Assembly: GCF_963678635.1 (NCBI RefSeq)
Contig: NC_087063.1
Coordinates: 52,155,220 to 52,219,219, forward strand
DNA: 64,000 nt
Direction: 5' to 3'
Source of the DNA: Symsagittifera roscoffensis
Lineage: Eukaryota; Xenacoelomorpha; Acoela; Convolutidae
Part shown: positions 12,494 through 24,012 of the stretch, piece after piece
How the letters are laid out: the number at the start of each line of letters is the position of its first letter
How positions within the stretch are numbered: position 1 is the stretch's first letter
Translations under genes and position numbers: made by a program
Notes under the pieces: model-generated
The model's database searches: none
Seen by the model: only the letters and a program-made list of their open reading frames with translations
Told to the model about the DNA's origin: nothing

Positions 12494-13848
12494 TTTAAAA
12501 TCAGATTATCAAGGCTGTTCTTGGATCTTTAAACTTCAAATCAATAATTTTAAGTGTTAATTCAAAATCCTAACACCATATAAAAATGATCATCAACAAT
12601 TTTCTCAGATCATTTAAAAAAAATTCAATCCCACCTCTAAGAATAGTGTCCAACGACCTCAAACATCAATTGTTTTTCCATTCCTTGTCTACGAATCAGG
12701 GTTACTTGAAAATTTTTCAAGTACTAACCATTGTAATTGGGCTAAATTGTGAAGAGATCCGCTTATTCACCTTTCACTTGAACCTTGTCTCCTAATTGAC
12801 CCAATTTTTGAAGAAATCTTGGAACTAGTAAGAACTTTAAAAAAAGTATCTGTGAATGTGTACTTGTGTTCTAATTATATCTGAACCTTACGGATTGATT
12901 TACTAGTAACCAACCCTTGATCACAAATTGAACGTCAACCAATAACGACTAAGGATTCTCAATTGTAGATAACATTACACACAGGAACAAAAAAAAATCT
13001 TTCTAATGGGACTTGTTCCAAAAAATAAACAGTTCATGTAAATCAGAATTCCCAGATGTAGAATCAGAAGACAATTACTCGACCGTTAATAAACTCAAAC
13101 TATTGCATTTTCACACTCAAATTTTTATCATCAAATTCTTCCAATCAACTATTGCATCGAATACAAACAGATGATGTAAAATTAGGTTTTTCAAAAGTTT
13201 TAAAAGAGTCTAATAAAAATATCCGAAATCAAAACTCACGAAAAGCAAACTGAATCTTCACCAATGATGATCCATCCATCTTTTATAGTTACATTTTAAA
13301 ATTGGAGACAAAAGAAATTTTTTTTGTATCTCCACCACACATATCTCGACACCCACTAGTAAGACGAAAATTTAACCTCTTCTCAGCATTTTCAGACTCC
13401 ATTCCCAAAACACTCACTGACATTGAAATTTCACAAATAGTTAATGCCGATCTACAAAGATTCCTGGCATGATTTTTTAGAAATACTTCCAACATAATCT
13501 AGATTTAATTGCAAGAGCCAGAAAAACTTTTTTGATCTCAAAGTTGGAAAATGGAAAATACCAAGCGAACGATATAGAAAACACCAATGGAATGTTATCT
13601 TTTTTTTCGATAAAAATTGGTTCATACAATAGACAATTCAATAGAAACCAACCACAGTGTTCAGAAGATGAAGAATACTTTCATTAAATTCAACAACAGT
13701 TCAATATTCAAAACCAAAAATACCAAGGGAACGACATAGATCAAGCAGATAATAGTCATCAACCAGTTATTTTGAACAGAACTTGAATTCAGAAAAACCA
13801 CGTCAAACACAAAAACAAAACCCAAAAAACAATTTTTAGAATCGGAAA
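12494..13848 (+). pseudogene. gag-like pseudogene, copy 3, with 5'-truncated junction to pol
   Basis: Third plus-strand gag-like region, opening with 'cagattatcaaggctg' at 12,502. The segment around 13,320-13,500 matches the 'DIEISQIVEADLQ' part of copy 1, but several frameshifts are present. From 13,540 it jumps to a stretch shared with 7,178-7,260 ('aaaacaccaatggaatg'), so the Pro/Thr-rich middle seen in copies 1 and 2 is deleted. Between about 13,700 and 13,848 a few Gln/Asn-rich codons can be read, with no zinc knuckle, protease or reverse transcriptase. Confidence 0.5.
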
Positions 13849-14073
13849 ATGACATACAACCACAATATCAAATTAATACTCAATGTTACCAATCCGATTC
13901 ATTGGGAAAATAAATTTCAGAACTTACATATAGTTTGGACAACAGGCAAAAACCTTGCTTTACCAGACCCACTTAGTAGAAATACACCACCAGAATTTAC
14001 AGGAAAAATAACAGTAGAAATGCCACAAAATATAAATTCTTCTTTACCAAAAACGAAGTATCACCACGATTAG
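13849..14073 (+). pseudogene. RNase H C-terminal remnant of Gypsy-like pol
   Basis: A 74-codon open stretch whose middle reads 'HIVWTTGKNLALPDPLSRN'. This is the end of a Ty3/Gypsy-type RNase H domain, where the family has W..G..N..AD.LSR. The right-arm copy on the minus strand (39,869-40,405) carries 'TVWTADKNLALPDTLSRN' in the same position after a longer RNase H, which supports the call. The catalytic acidic residues of RNase H lie further upstream and are missing here. It is a fragment with no expected activity. Confidence 0.7.
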
Positions 14074-14649
14074 AATGTCAGTGGGATGTAAAAATGGACT
14101 CTGGTAAAAAATAATTGAACTACCTAGAACACTTAGATTTCCTTTTTACTTAGATTGCCGAAACAATCGTTACGATTTTGATTTAACAGAAACAAACATA
14201 TTTAAACCTAAACCATATTCATCATGAATAAAAAACAATACACTATTGGAATCCCATAAACAAAAACAACAACGGAAAAATCACCCCCATTAAAAAAAAG
14301 AAGACTTAAAGATACCATGAATTTAGCACAACAATTACGTAGACATAAGCAAAAAATATCCCACAAACGAAACAATTGGTTTAAAAGGCCTAATAGATAA
14401 TATCTCTTTGTCATGACAAAAAATTCAAAACACCCTCTGGTCATTCACTATCAATTCATCAACTGACCTAACCGAGAAGTATCAAAACTTCCACCCTGAA
14501 TTACGCCAAATATAATCTTGGCTAAAACCCAAAACTAAACCCGCAGAAGCCGATATCACCATTTTAGGAAACAAAAAATTACTCAGATATTTTCGAAACT
14601 TCAATAACATCTAAATAAACGAAAAACTGACTTAAAAGAATACCATTAC
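14074..14649 (+). other. Degraded RNase H-integrase spacer
   Basis: About 580 bp where the pol linker and integrase zinc-binding region should be. Only short, frame-broken segments are visible, and I cannot place an HHCC motif. No other gene is seen. Minus-strand open stretches here are not supported. Confidence 0.4.
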
Positions 14650-15356
14650 AAAAGTACCCCGTCTACCACTTAGCTGAATTTTAATAGCATTTTATACATC
14701 ACTTGATAACGGAACAGAAATTATTAACAATGAAATTTTGACATCGTGTCATTTATATGACATCAAATATCAGTCTAGGAACTCACATGCTCTATGGATG
14801 AATGGACTAGTTGATGGTATGAACCGTTCATTACAAGAACACCTCCGATGTATAATTAAAGGAGATGATAAAAAATATATCGATATGTCAACAGACGTTA
14901 AGTTGTTTCCACTAGCTTACAATTCTCAAATTAGAACAACATTTGGATTATTACCTTATGAATATGTTTTCAATCAAAGTCCAAACAAAAAACAAATAAT
15001 GTTTCCAGCCTATTTCTCAACAAACGCACAAGACATTGACAAACAACCAAAGGTTCAATTTACTATTAATAGCCTCCGGTACCCACACGGCTTTACATAG
15101 CCTCCGGTACCCACACGGAATAGATTTTAAAAAGAGATTAAAAGACAAAGAAAGTTATCAGAAAATAGAAAATAAACTATTACAAAGACAAAACATTCAC
15201 TCTCAAGTAATTTCACCCTCCACACCAGCTTCAGCTTTGAAAATTCGAACATTTGTGTTAATTCCAAATCTTACAACAAAAACGGAAACTCGAAGAAATT
15301 ACAACCCATCAGAAAAATATGAAAAAACCCACAGATGTAACGTACAAACTAATTGA
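14650..15356 (+). pseudogene. Integrase core and C-terminal remnant of Gypsy-like pol
   Basis: Integrase (DDE recombinase) inserts the element cDNA into the host genome. The second catalytic Asp lies in 'LDNGTEIINNE' at about 14,709-14,740. The third position is in 'NGLVDGMNRSLQEHL' (about 14,800-14,850), where the minus-strand right copy has Glu (VEGMNRSLQEYL), so the catalytic Glu is Asp here. The first Asp is not visible. Downstream 'PLAYNSQIRTTFGLLPYEY' is typical of the region following the core. Near 15,036-15,356 the C-terminal part ('FVLIPNLTTK') continues in another frame after a 28-bp duplication. A pseudogene by frameshift and residue loss. Confidence 0.75.
15070..15118 (+). repeat. 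28-bp-spaced tandem duplication in integrase
   Basis: A 21-bp word is present at 15,070-15,090 and again at 15,098-15,118 with a 7-bp spacer. The 28-bp period is not a multiple of three, so the reading frame shifts. Both neighbouring frames contain the encoded 'SLRYPHG'. Confidence 0.85.
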
Positions 15357-17022
15357 AAAAAATACACGAAACTGAAATAATCTTTTACCATATAATCCCA
15401 AAGAATACGCTCTTTGCGAGCTAACAGGGTTATATTTTTTTACTAGACACCGCTTTATCGAAACATCGCAAGTAAAAGCGATCCCATAAAAACTGATAGT
15501 CGAAAAAAATTATCAAAATCATCAAATAAAACAACGAAGTTTTACCAAAAACGCGTTCTATAGATCCCAACACTAAACAAGGATCAAGTCAAAATTTAGT
15601 TAACCGAAAAAAAAGAAAAAACACGAAAAAAGCCAATCACCCCGACTTCGAATAAACAGAAAATAATTTAATACTTTTCTCTCTCAGTCTAAAGTATTAA
15701 AGAAGAATTTCAACCTGAATAATTACTAAATTCTTTTTACAACTTCAAACAATCAACATTCTTCATTGACATTAACACAATTCGAAAAAAGTTCTTAAAC
15801 TACTTTTCAAACCTCATATTCTTTCAGAAATCAACCAATCATATCATTTGAAACCGTCTAACTCCTTATTAAACATCACTGCTATTTTTAGCCGACATAA
15901 TTTTAACTTGAACTAGTTCTATAACTCAAACTCAAAGACTTCTAGCTTGCCAATTAAATAAATATCATATAAAAGCTTCAATCTTTTTCTATCAACCATT
16001 ACAAAAATCAACAAAATTGAATACAAATAGATTCCCAAAATCACCAGAAGAAAAAAAAGTAATTTAGCCTAAAGTAAAATATAAGATCACCAGATATATA
16101 ATGCAACCCCACCTATTCAAAAAACGTCACAACAAAATAATCAAATATTTCATCAGATTACTCAGGCTCAACATCCATTTATGAACGAATTAGAGAAAAA
16201 CCGTTCAACCCCCCACCTCTTCACATAGTCTACCCCACTGTATGAACTATTTATTTACTCAAGGCGAACCAAACCATGTAAATGAATCGGAAGAAGTTTT
16301 CCCAGATACAACCTCTTTATTACCAGAAACACTTTCCCCTCCATCAACCCCTTCGGTAACAGGTCTATCACCATTAAATACTTTCCCATCAAACTTTCCA
16401 AATCAATTGAACAATAGATAACAGGAATTTTAACTTACGAGTAAATCGCTACCCCCTGATTGGAACGCGTTTTTGCACCACTTCTAAATGGACAACACTG
16501 TGACAGTAGTCGCCTTCATAATTGGGCAAAAAAAACTTGAATACAGTCACGATATTCACAAGGATATTCAGGAACACAATGTTCAAATACTCTCACAACA
16601 AAATTTAGTCCTTAAATTGAAATAACTGTAAAATTTAACAAGGTAATTTCTTCACCCGTTATCACTGTCACATCCAAAATTTCCAGTTCAATCCTTATCC
16701 CCTCATTTAGATGAACATAACTATTTTAAAAGTACAATAGATATACAGAAAAGACAACAGGCCTTATAACTTTCTACAATCCTGGTTCGTGACTATCCTA
16801 AATTTTTATATTTTACAAATTTTATCAACAAATTTGCTTTACCTTTTAGTACACCTTGTGTCAAAAAATCATAAAAATTCCTCACCGCAAACAGGACTGC
16901 AAGATATCCTCGTTCTTTATCATTGTGAAGATCACCAACAATAAATTTTTTTCAAATATGCAATTAACCAGGACACACAAAGTGGATCTGATCCACAAGA
17001 AATCTGATCAAAAATTATAATC
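15357..17022 (+). pseudogene. Degraded pol 3' tail of the left Gypsy-like element
   Basis: No intact frame. Short Ser/Pro/Gln-rich coding-like stretches are scattered through it. Around 16,370-16,430 the sequence 'tttccaaatcaattgaac' matches, inverted, the right arm near 36.28 kb. This fixes the correspondence of the two arms downstream of integrase. What this tail once encoded (pol C-terminus or a third ORF) is not clear. Confidence 0.45.
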
Positions 17023-20000
17023 GCCGGTTTCTCTGATATCTATTAACAAGATTATAGTGGATTTTAAAAAAAATTCAAAGCTTATAGTTATCTCAATTGA
17101 TGAAAATATTGCCCACAATCACTTCATCTTGAATATTTTGAAATTTTACACATAAAAAATGAATTCATAGCATTTCTAGGAGGGCCCTTTTATATCTTGA
17201 GCATTGCGTATAATATAGGTATTCCTTCTAACTTTGGGGGCTTTTTTGTCACTACTCAAAGGAACCTATAACCCATGCGAATTACACACACAAGTACATT
17301 GTTCTCAAGTCTCAGATGGCAACAAAAATATACTCAAACATGAATCATTTTAACAAAGCAAAATTGAAAGATTACTACCTCTTGATCCTGAGGAAGGTAA
17401 AAATGAATTGAAACTCAAAATAAATGTAACAAAAGAGACTATAATCGATAAATAGTGATTTGTTCATTTTTTGTCAGACTCCACAACAAGCTCAACTTTA
17501 ACAACATCATGGCCACATACAACTTGATGAAAATTTTTCTTATCACGGTGCGCAAAGACTCATAGCTCATGACACTCACGATAAGAACTGGATACCTCAT
17601 ATAGAAAAAAAGGACCCGTCAAATAGCCAAGCCAACAACAAAGGATATCAAAAGTCTTTTTGATTGGAAAATCCCACTAGAAAAAATTCAACTAACGCTT
17701 GATATAAAAGTTGACGCCATATTTTATCTAGGAATCCACCTACCTTGTAAAATCGATCAAGATGATTGCGAGTTCACCAACCACACAAGGCAATCAGTGT
17801 TTGGTTTCCTCAAGACACATGTACCATATTTCAAGTTGCTAAAATTCATGCCAGAATAATAAAAATTCACAAAGATTTTTATAGAATCTATACCATTTGA
17901 TCAGTAACGCCATTATAGAAAAAGATCAAATCGAAAAACATGTAAAAACATACAAAGCATAGAAAACAAGCTAATACGTTTTCAAATACACCCTTAAATC
18001 AAATTGGCATGTAATTACTCAAAACCAGTTTTTTTTGGACACAGTATTCAAAAATACATGTCGAATAAGAAAAAAAGATTTGATATGCAAACAGGAAAAT
18101 TCATAAATCTTATTTGAATCTCGAATCAAAATAGAGAGGTTGAAAAGTTCTATAAAGCAGTCACATTTTACACAAATAATGAAAACAGTGCAGGAAAACT
18201 CCTACCAGAAAATCTAAAAAAAACATCACTAATGAAAAACATCCTATGACACATTATCACGACCAAAATATTTTTGGGATACTGATGATCTCTGTGGATC
18301 AGAATATAGCCACAATGTCTTACAGTTTAATCCAAACGTACATAAAAGTTATCTTCTCGCACCTTAGCCCACTTTAAAGCCATTTTCAAAGAAAATTTCA
18401 CCCGAAAGTTTTAGCATACTCGTAACCCTAAAATAGGTTTGCAACTCATAGGCAGATACTCAAAATCAGATATACAACATCAGTTACACACAAAATAATT
18501 TCAAGAACTCCTCACAAAAATTGACACCATCCAACGACAATCTATATATCAAAATCTCCGAAAAGTTGCTGAAACAGCCGGTTTCTCTGATATCTATGAA
18601 CAAGATTATAGTGGATTTTAAAAAAAATTCAAAGCTTATAGTTATCTCAATTGATGAAAATATTGCCCACAATCACTTCATCTTGAATATTTTGAAATTT
18701 TACACATAAAAAATGAATTCCTAGCATTTCTAGGAGGGCCCTTTTATATCTTGAGCATTGCGTATAATATAGGTATTCCTTCTAACTTTGGGGGCTTTTT
18801 TGTCACTACTCAAAGGAACCTATAACCCATGCGAATTACACACACAAGTACATTGTTCTCAAGTCTCAGATGGCAACAAAAATATACTCAAACATGAATC
18901 ATTTTAACAAAGCAAAATTGAAAGATTACTACCTCTTGATCCTGAGGAAGGTAAAAATGAATTGAAACTCAAAATAAATGTAACAAAAGAGACTATAATC
19001 GATAAATAGTGATTTGTTCATTTTTTGTCAGACTCCGCACAACAAGCACAACTTTAACAACATCATGGCCACATACAACTTGATGAAAATTTTTCTTATC
19101 ACGGTGCGCAAAGACTCATAGCTCACGACACTCACGATAAGAACTGGATACCTCATATAGAAAAAAAGGACCCGTCAAATAGCCAAGCCAACAACAAAGG
19201 ATATCAAAAGTTTTTTTTGATTGGAAAATCCCACTAGAAAAAATTCAACTAACGCTTGATATAAAAGTTGACGCCATATTTTATCTAGGAATCCACCTAC
19301 CTTGTAAAATCGATCAAGATGATTGCGAGTTCACCACCCACACAAGGCAATCAGTGTTTGGTTTCCTCAAGACACATGTACCATATTTCAAGTTGCTAAA
19401 ATTCATGCCAGAATAATAAAAATTCACAAAGATTCTTATAGAATCTATACCATTTGATCAGTAACGCCATTATAGAAAAAGATCAAATCGAAAAACATGT
19501 AAAAACATACAAAGCATAGAAGACAAGCTAATACGTTTTCAAATACACCCTTAAATGAAATTGGCATGTAATTACTCAAAACCAGTTTTTTTTGGACACA
19601 GTATTCAAAAATACATGTCGAATAAGAAAAAAAGATTTGATATGCAAACAGGAAAATTCATAATTCTTATTTGAATCTCGAATCAAAATAGAGAGGTTGA
19701 AAAGTTCTATAAAGCAGTCACATTTTACACAAATAATGAAAACAGTGCAGGAAAACTCCTACCAGAAAATCTAAAAAAAAATCACTAATGAAAAACATCC
19801 TATGACACATTATCACGACCAACATATTTTTGGGATACTGATGATCTCTGTGGATCAGAATATAGCCACAATGTCTTACAGTTTAATCCAAACGTACATA
19901 AAAGTTATCTTCTCGCACCTTAGCCCACTTTAAAGCCATTTTCAAAGAAAATTTCACCCGAAAGTTTTAGCATACTCGTAACCCTAAAATAGGTTTGCAA

Positions 20001-20405
20001 CTCATAGGCAGATACTCAAAATCAGATATACAACATCAGTTACACACAAAATAATTTCAAGAACTCCTCACAAAAATTGACACCATCCAACGACAATCTA
20101 TATATCAAAATCTCCGAAAAGTTGCTGAAACAGCCGGTTTCTCTGATATCTATGAACAAGATTATAGTGGATTTTAAAAAAAATTCAAAGCTTATAGTTA
20201 TCTCAATTGATGAAAATATTGCCCACAATCACTTCATCTTGAATATTTTGAAATTTTACACATAAAAAATGAATTCCTAGCATTTCTAGGAGGGCCCTTT
20301 TATATCTTGAGCATTGCGTATAATATAGGTATTCCTTCTAACTTTGGGGGCTTTTTTGTCACTACTCAAAGGAACCTATAACCCATGCAAATTACACACA
20401 CAAGT
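17023..20405 (+). repeat. 1,556-bp tandem repeat, 2.2 copies
   Basis: The unit starts at 'gccggtttctctgatatc' at 17,023, 18,577 and 20,133 (spacings 1,554 and 1,556). The third copy stops after about 273 bp at 20,405. Copies differ by only scattered substitutions and single-base indels. Copies 2 and 3 share 'gaattcctagc' where copy 1 has 'gaattcatagc', so 2 and 3 are the closest pair. The same 62-codon frame occurs on each strand in copies 2 and 3, but other frames are peppered with stops. Position downstream of integrase is where LTR elements place a third ORF, and one plus-strand frame has a long hydrophobic stretch near 18.71-18.81 kb. No envelope-type domain can be claimed. Confidence 0.9.
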
Positions 20406-21529
20406 TATTAGACAAACTTGCACAGCAAGAAACTGGTTCGCAGGGTTTCTGATTTTTTTCTACTTTGATAAACAAAATTCTTCTCGACACACAAGTTAGT
20501 AATTTTAGTAAAAAGCTATCAACAAAACCAAACACATATGATACTCCACAAGACAACACAATTACTACAACAAGATCACCATCACATTTACAAGTCATAT
20601 CGATTTTTAACCACTTACAAATAGTACCACAAAACGATAGGAATGCACTTTCTTCAGCATCACGCATGAACCAAAACAACGACATGCAACGAAGCCCTTT
20701 TTCTCGCGTAGCGTATCAATCAAAAACACTGATGCAACATATGCCCAAATGATAGTACAACCACACATCGCAAAATTTTGTTCTCAGAGCTACCACTGTT
20801 TAGCCCACGATGAGCCGCCAGATTGGATCCCTCAACCTTTCACTTTCCTATCCCTCCAACCTACACCTACAAGATTCCCTCTTATCCACCTCAGACCTCA
20901 CCTCTTCTCTCCTACCCATTTTTAGCCCCAGTTTTTCAACGAACTCATCTCAAATGAACTCTGACAATTCAATTCCAACTGTTTTAACACTATTTCTACT
21001 TCAAATAGCACACCAAATGATACATCCGATGACTTTTTAGATTCTGAAACCAACCACACTAATTTCTCACAGGCCAATTTATCAACCGACACTTCCCCCT
21101 GCCCCTGTAGTACTCTCCACTTCCAGCTCCTCTCTCACGAATGCTACCCATTTTCTTTCCCACTTCAACCTAAGAATCATGCAAATCATCCATTTGCAAT
21201 GCCCCCACCCGGGCACAACGCGTCCTTATGGAACAAAAACACACCAATAACCTGCCACAATTTATATCAATCGCCCGTCATCATCCCAATTTTATCGAAG
21301 TGATAACCACCCGTCACACTTATACGCCATAAGATATAGTTGAAAACCTTCTTTTCTTCCCCAAAATACAATAAACAACTTAGAAACCCAGGCCCAAAAA
21401 ACAAAACGTCGTGGAATTTTCCATCTCTAGAAGGAGTTCCTCGACGAATATCCAACCAGTTAAAATCCCCTTTTAGAAAAACTTCCAAAAATTTAAGTTC
21501 AATTACAAACTATATAACCTAATCCAAAA
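20406..21529 (+). other. Degraded Ser/Thr/Pro-rich 3' tail
   Basis: The plus strand is C-rich with open stretches at 20,465-20,752 and 20,810-21,040 that are Ser/Thr/Pro/Leu-rich with no recognised domain. The part from about 21,230 matches the right arm near 35.1 kb inverted ('tcatcatcccaatttt' region). So this belongs to the element, not to a host gene. Confidence 0.4.
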
Positions 21530-22558
21530 GACCAACTCCGAATTTTCTGCCACAGCTGAAGAAGTTGACATCATCAGCGCACTAGAATTTCTTCGGCCTA
21601 TTTTACGTACTAAAACTTTCATTCGATTGCTTGCAAAAGTTTTAACACACTCACATATTTCATTCACCAATTTTGAACGTGTGTTTCACCATTTCTGTTT
21701 TTATTTGGTCAGTATTTTTTCTGAAACAGTATATAGACAGTATTGTTTTAAATATTTTTACGAAAAACTAATTTAATAATGAGTAACAAATGAAGTAACT
21801 AACTTTTTTATGTGTGTGAATTGTGGTAAATTTTTGATTTAATTTTTGACTCATCCACATTTCACGCACACTTTTCATCCAGTTTAGAGTCACTCACCAC
21901 CGTAGAATTTGCTTAAAGGTAAATTTCTAGCTTAGCAAACTGGCGGATAACAAATTACAAATTATAAAACCTTATACAAAACACTAACCACGAATTTTCC
22001 GTCTAACCTGAAGAAATTGACATCATCCACGCAATAGAATTTCTTTGGTCTCATTCACGCACTTAAAACGTCATTCGAATACTTGCAAAATTTTTGACTA
22101 ACTCACCCACAAAAAATAAACTTCCCCAATGTTTTTTTCGTAACACGGCTCTCAGTAAGGTTAATTTTATAGATTTCACTGATTAATTGTCAATATTTCA
22201 TTCACGTTTTTTGCATGTGAATTTCACCATTTCTGTTTATACTTCGCCTTTAATTTTTCTGAAAACATTATATAGAATGAATGCTAACTATTCGTTACAA
22301 ATCTATGTAGTGCATAAAAACTTACAATGCAATACTAACAAGGTTGTAATACACTCATGCAAAAAACACAGTTGATAATGAGTAGTAAGTGAAATGAAAT
22401 AACCTTTTTATGAGTGTTTACTGTTCGACTCGTCCACATTTCACTAACTCTTTCCACCCAGCGTTAAGTCACTCGCCACCGTAGAATTGGTTTCAAGTAC
22501 ATTTCTAGTTTAACAAACTAGCTGATAACAACTCTAATTCTCTCTCTGCGTTTTAAGC
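21530..22558 (+). repeat. Imperfect direct duplication of about 0.5 kb near the element 3' end
   Basis: Two diverged copies, about 21,530-21,965 and 21,990-22,540. Both hold a stretch encoding a similar short peptide (EEVDIISALEFL in the first, EEIDIIHAIEFL in the second), then 'tttcaccatttctgttt', 'ataatgagta' and 'caccgtagaatt'. The right arm has a single inverted equivalent near 34.95-35.05 kb, so the duplication is specific to the left copy. The peptide may be the very end of the last ORF and the rest untranslated or LTR sequence. Confidence 0.65.
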
Positions 22559-24012
22559 TTTCCGTTAACCCGATTGAAAGGGAAAATGAGCTTAATCTAG
22601 CCAATGCAGCTGACTAAAGCCGCCAAATCAACCACACGGAAACCAGATTAAACCCAGATCAAACTGGATAAATTATTTTTTTTTGAACTTTGATTTAAGT
22701 TCTTATCAAAACGAAAGGAAAAGTAAAAACCCTCAAAGAATATTAAAAACAAAAAACTGTTTGTTTTTAAGAAAAGAACACAAACAACGAACAAAAGAGA
22801 AAACACCTAAAAAAAGAAAATAGAACGGTTGAACACGAAGAGAGACCCTTCTCACAGAGACGGTAAAAAGTACACACTCCTCTGGTCTCACCCACCAGAC
22901 GGCGTCACTCGATGTACACGTGCTCACCATTTACTAGACCCCGACCCTCATTTGTTGCTACAAGTAGTTCTAGTGTAAGCATTTTTCAAAAAGTATATCC
23001 AAACTAGTTGAAATGCTTGTCAACTAACAATTATCAGAACAAAAACTGAATTCACTAAACAGTTGTATATAATTACACACATATATAGTATAGATATATA
23101 GATATATAATGTGAGAGATTTCTCAGAGCAGAAAAAGGGAGATGAAAACTCGACGATATTCCAATTCTGGAATAGCATATCTATTGGTTTTGCCTGCCGC
23201 AGTCACAACCTTCACAGAATTTCAAGTATGGAGGCATTATCGCGACAAAGGTATCCCTTAAAGAAGAGCAAAGGCCAACTCGATAATTGATTAAGAAATA
23301 CAGATCCTAGTCATTTGGCGCCTCACTCAGAGATGTCAAACCCTCTCCCACTATTTGATGATTAGTTGAGAATGCACGAAGTCTCGCTGTACTTAACGAC
23401 ATCGACACATCACTATATCAATCTTCAAACTTGGCATAAACCATCAACTCCTCGACAATATACGCAGTTTTTTCACTTTTCACGAACAACTGTTTATGTT
23501 TTCTCTCTTCGAAGACAACAACTGTTTCACGATCAAAGCAAATGTTTATTTTCTCTTTTCACTGATTCCAATGAATCTACTTAAGAAGAAATCAAGAAAC
23601 TTCTCCATTTATCCTTCACAAGAACAAATTTAAAACTTAATATATATGTGTGTGTACACTAGGTAGAACTGTGTTTATTATATCTAATTATATACTTGAT
23701 AAAACACTTGAAACTAACCAATCAAGATCCATGACTAAAAGTTAAATAAATTGTAAGGCTGAAACTATTTTTAAGTTTAGCCAGAGAAGAATAGTTTTAT
23801 CTTACCAAACAGTTGCTTCCTTCTTGATTCCAACCTCGCAACACTACAAATATGTACTAGATATATTGAGACTAGAATTATAAGAGAAAATTAGGATCGA
23901 TTTTAGAACAAGAAGTTGCACGAATCTATCCGGCCGAATATAGGATACCGTGACGAACAGGCGGTGTACCTTATCCAAAACTACTGTATGAGAAATGTCA
24001 AATTTCAATTTT
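22559..24012 (+). repeat. 3' LTR-like end of the left Gypsy-like element
   Basis: Aligns along its length with the inverted stretch 34,450-33,205. Shared points are 'accagattaa' near 22,645, the 'aaaactcgacga' region near 23,145, 'gccaactcgat' near 23,275 and the LTR-like block 23,700-23,970 ('ctatccggccgaa', 'gtgtaccttatcc'). The terminal 300 bp also match the three upstream LTR-like blocks, as 5' and 3' LTR should. The 5' limit of the LTR is uncertain. The first kilobase may be 3' untranslated sequence. Confidence 0.6.

Larger units (their letters stand above)
9790..24012 (+). mobile_element. Decayed Gypsy-like LTR element, plus orientation (left arm)
   Basis: The interval contains, in element order: an LTR-like/leader block with primer-binding site at 10,096, a gag-like remnant (12.5-13.7 kb), the RNase H end (13.85 kb), integrase (14.65-15.36 kb), a long 3' tail and an LTR-like end at 22.5-24.0 kb. 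The right arm has the same order on the minus strand. Protease and reverse transcriptase appear deleted between 13.7 and 13.85 kb. Target-site duplications could not be found, so the outer limits are approximate. I see no intact reading frame. The family call rests on the pol order RNase H then integrase and on motifs described in the sub-features. Confidence 0.55.

Noticed and set aside
18484-20265. Pairs of 62-codon frames on both strands in the 1,556-bp repeat as genes
   Set aside because: The identical frames simply reflect the near-identical repeat copies. Both strands are open over the same bases and no domain or start context supports them.
17023-20405. Non-standard genetic code explaining the stops in the third-ORF region
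   Set aside because: The Pao element in the same window uses the standard code, and stops of all three kinds plus frameshifts occur in the decayed region.
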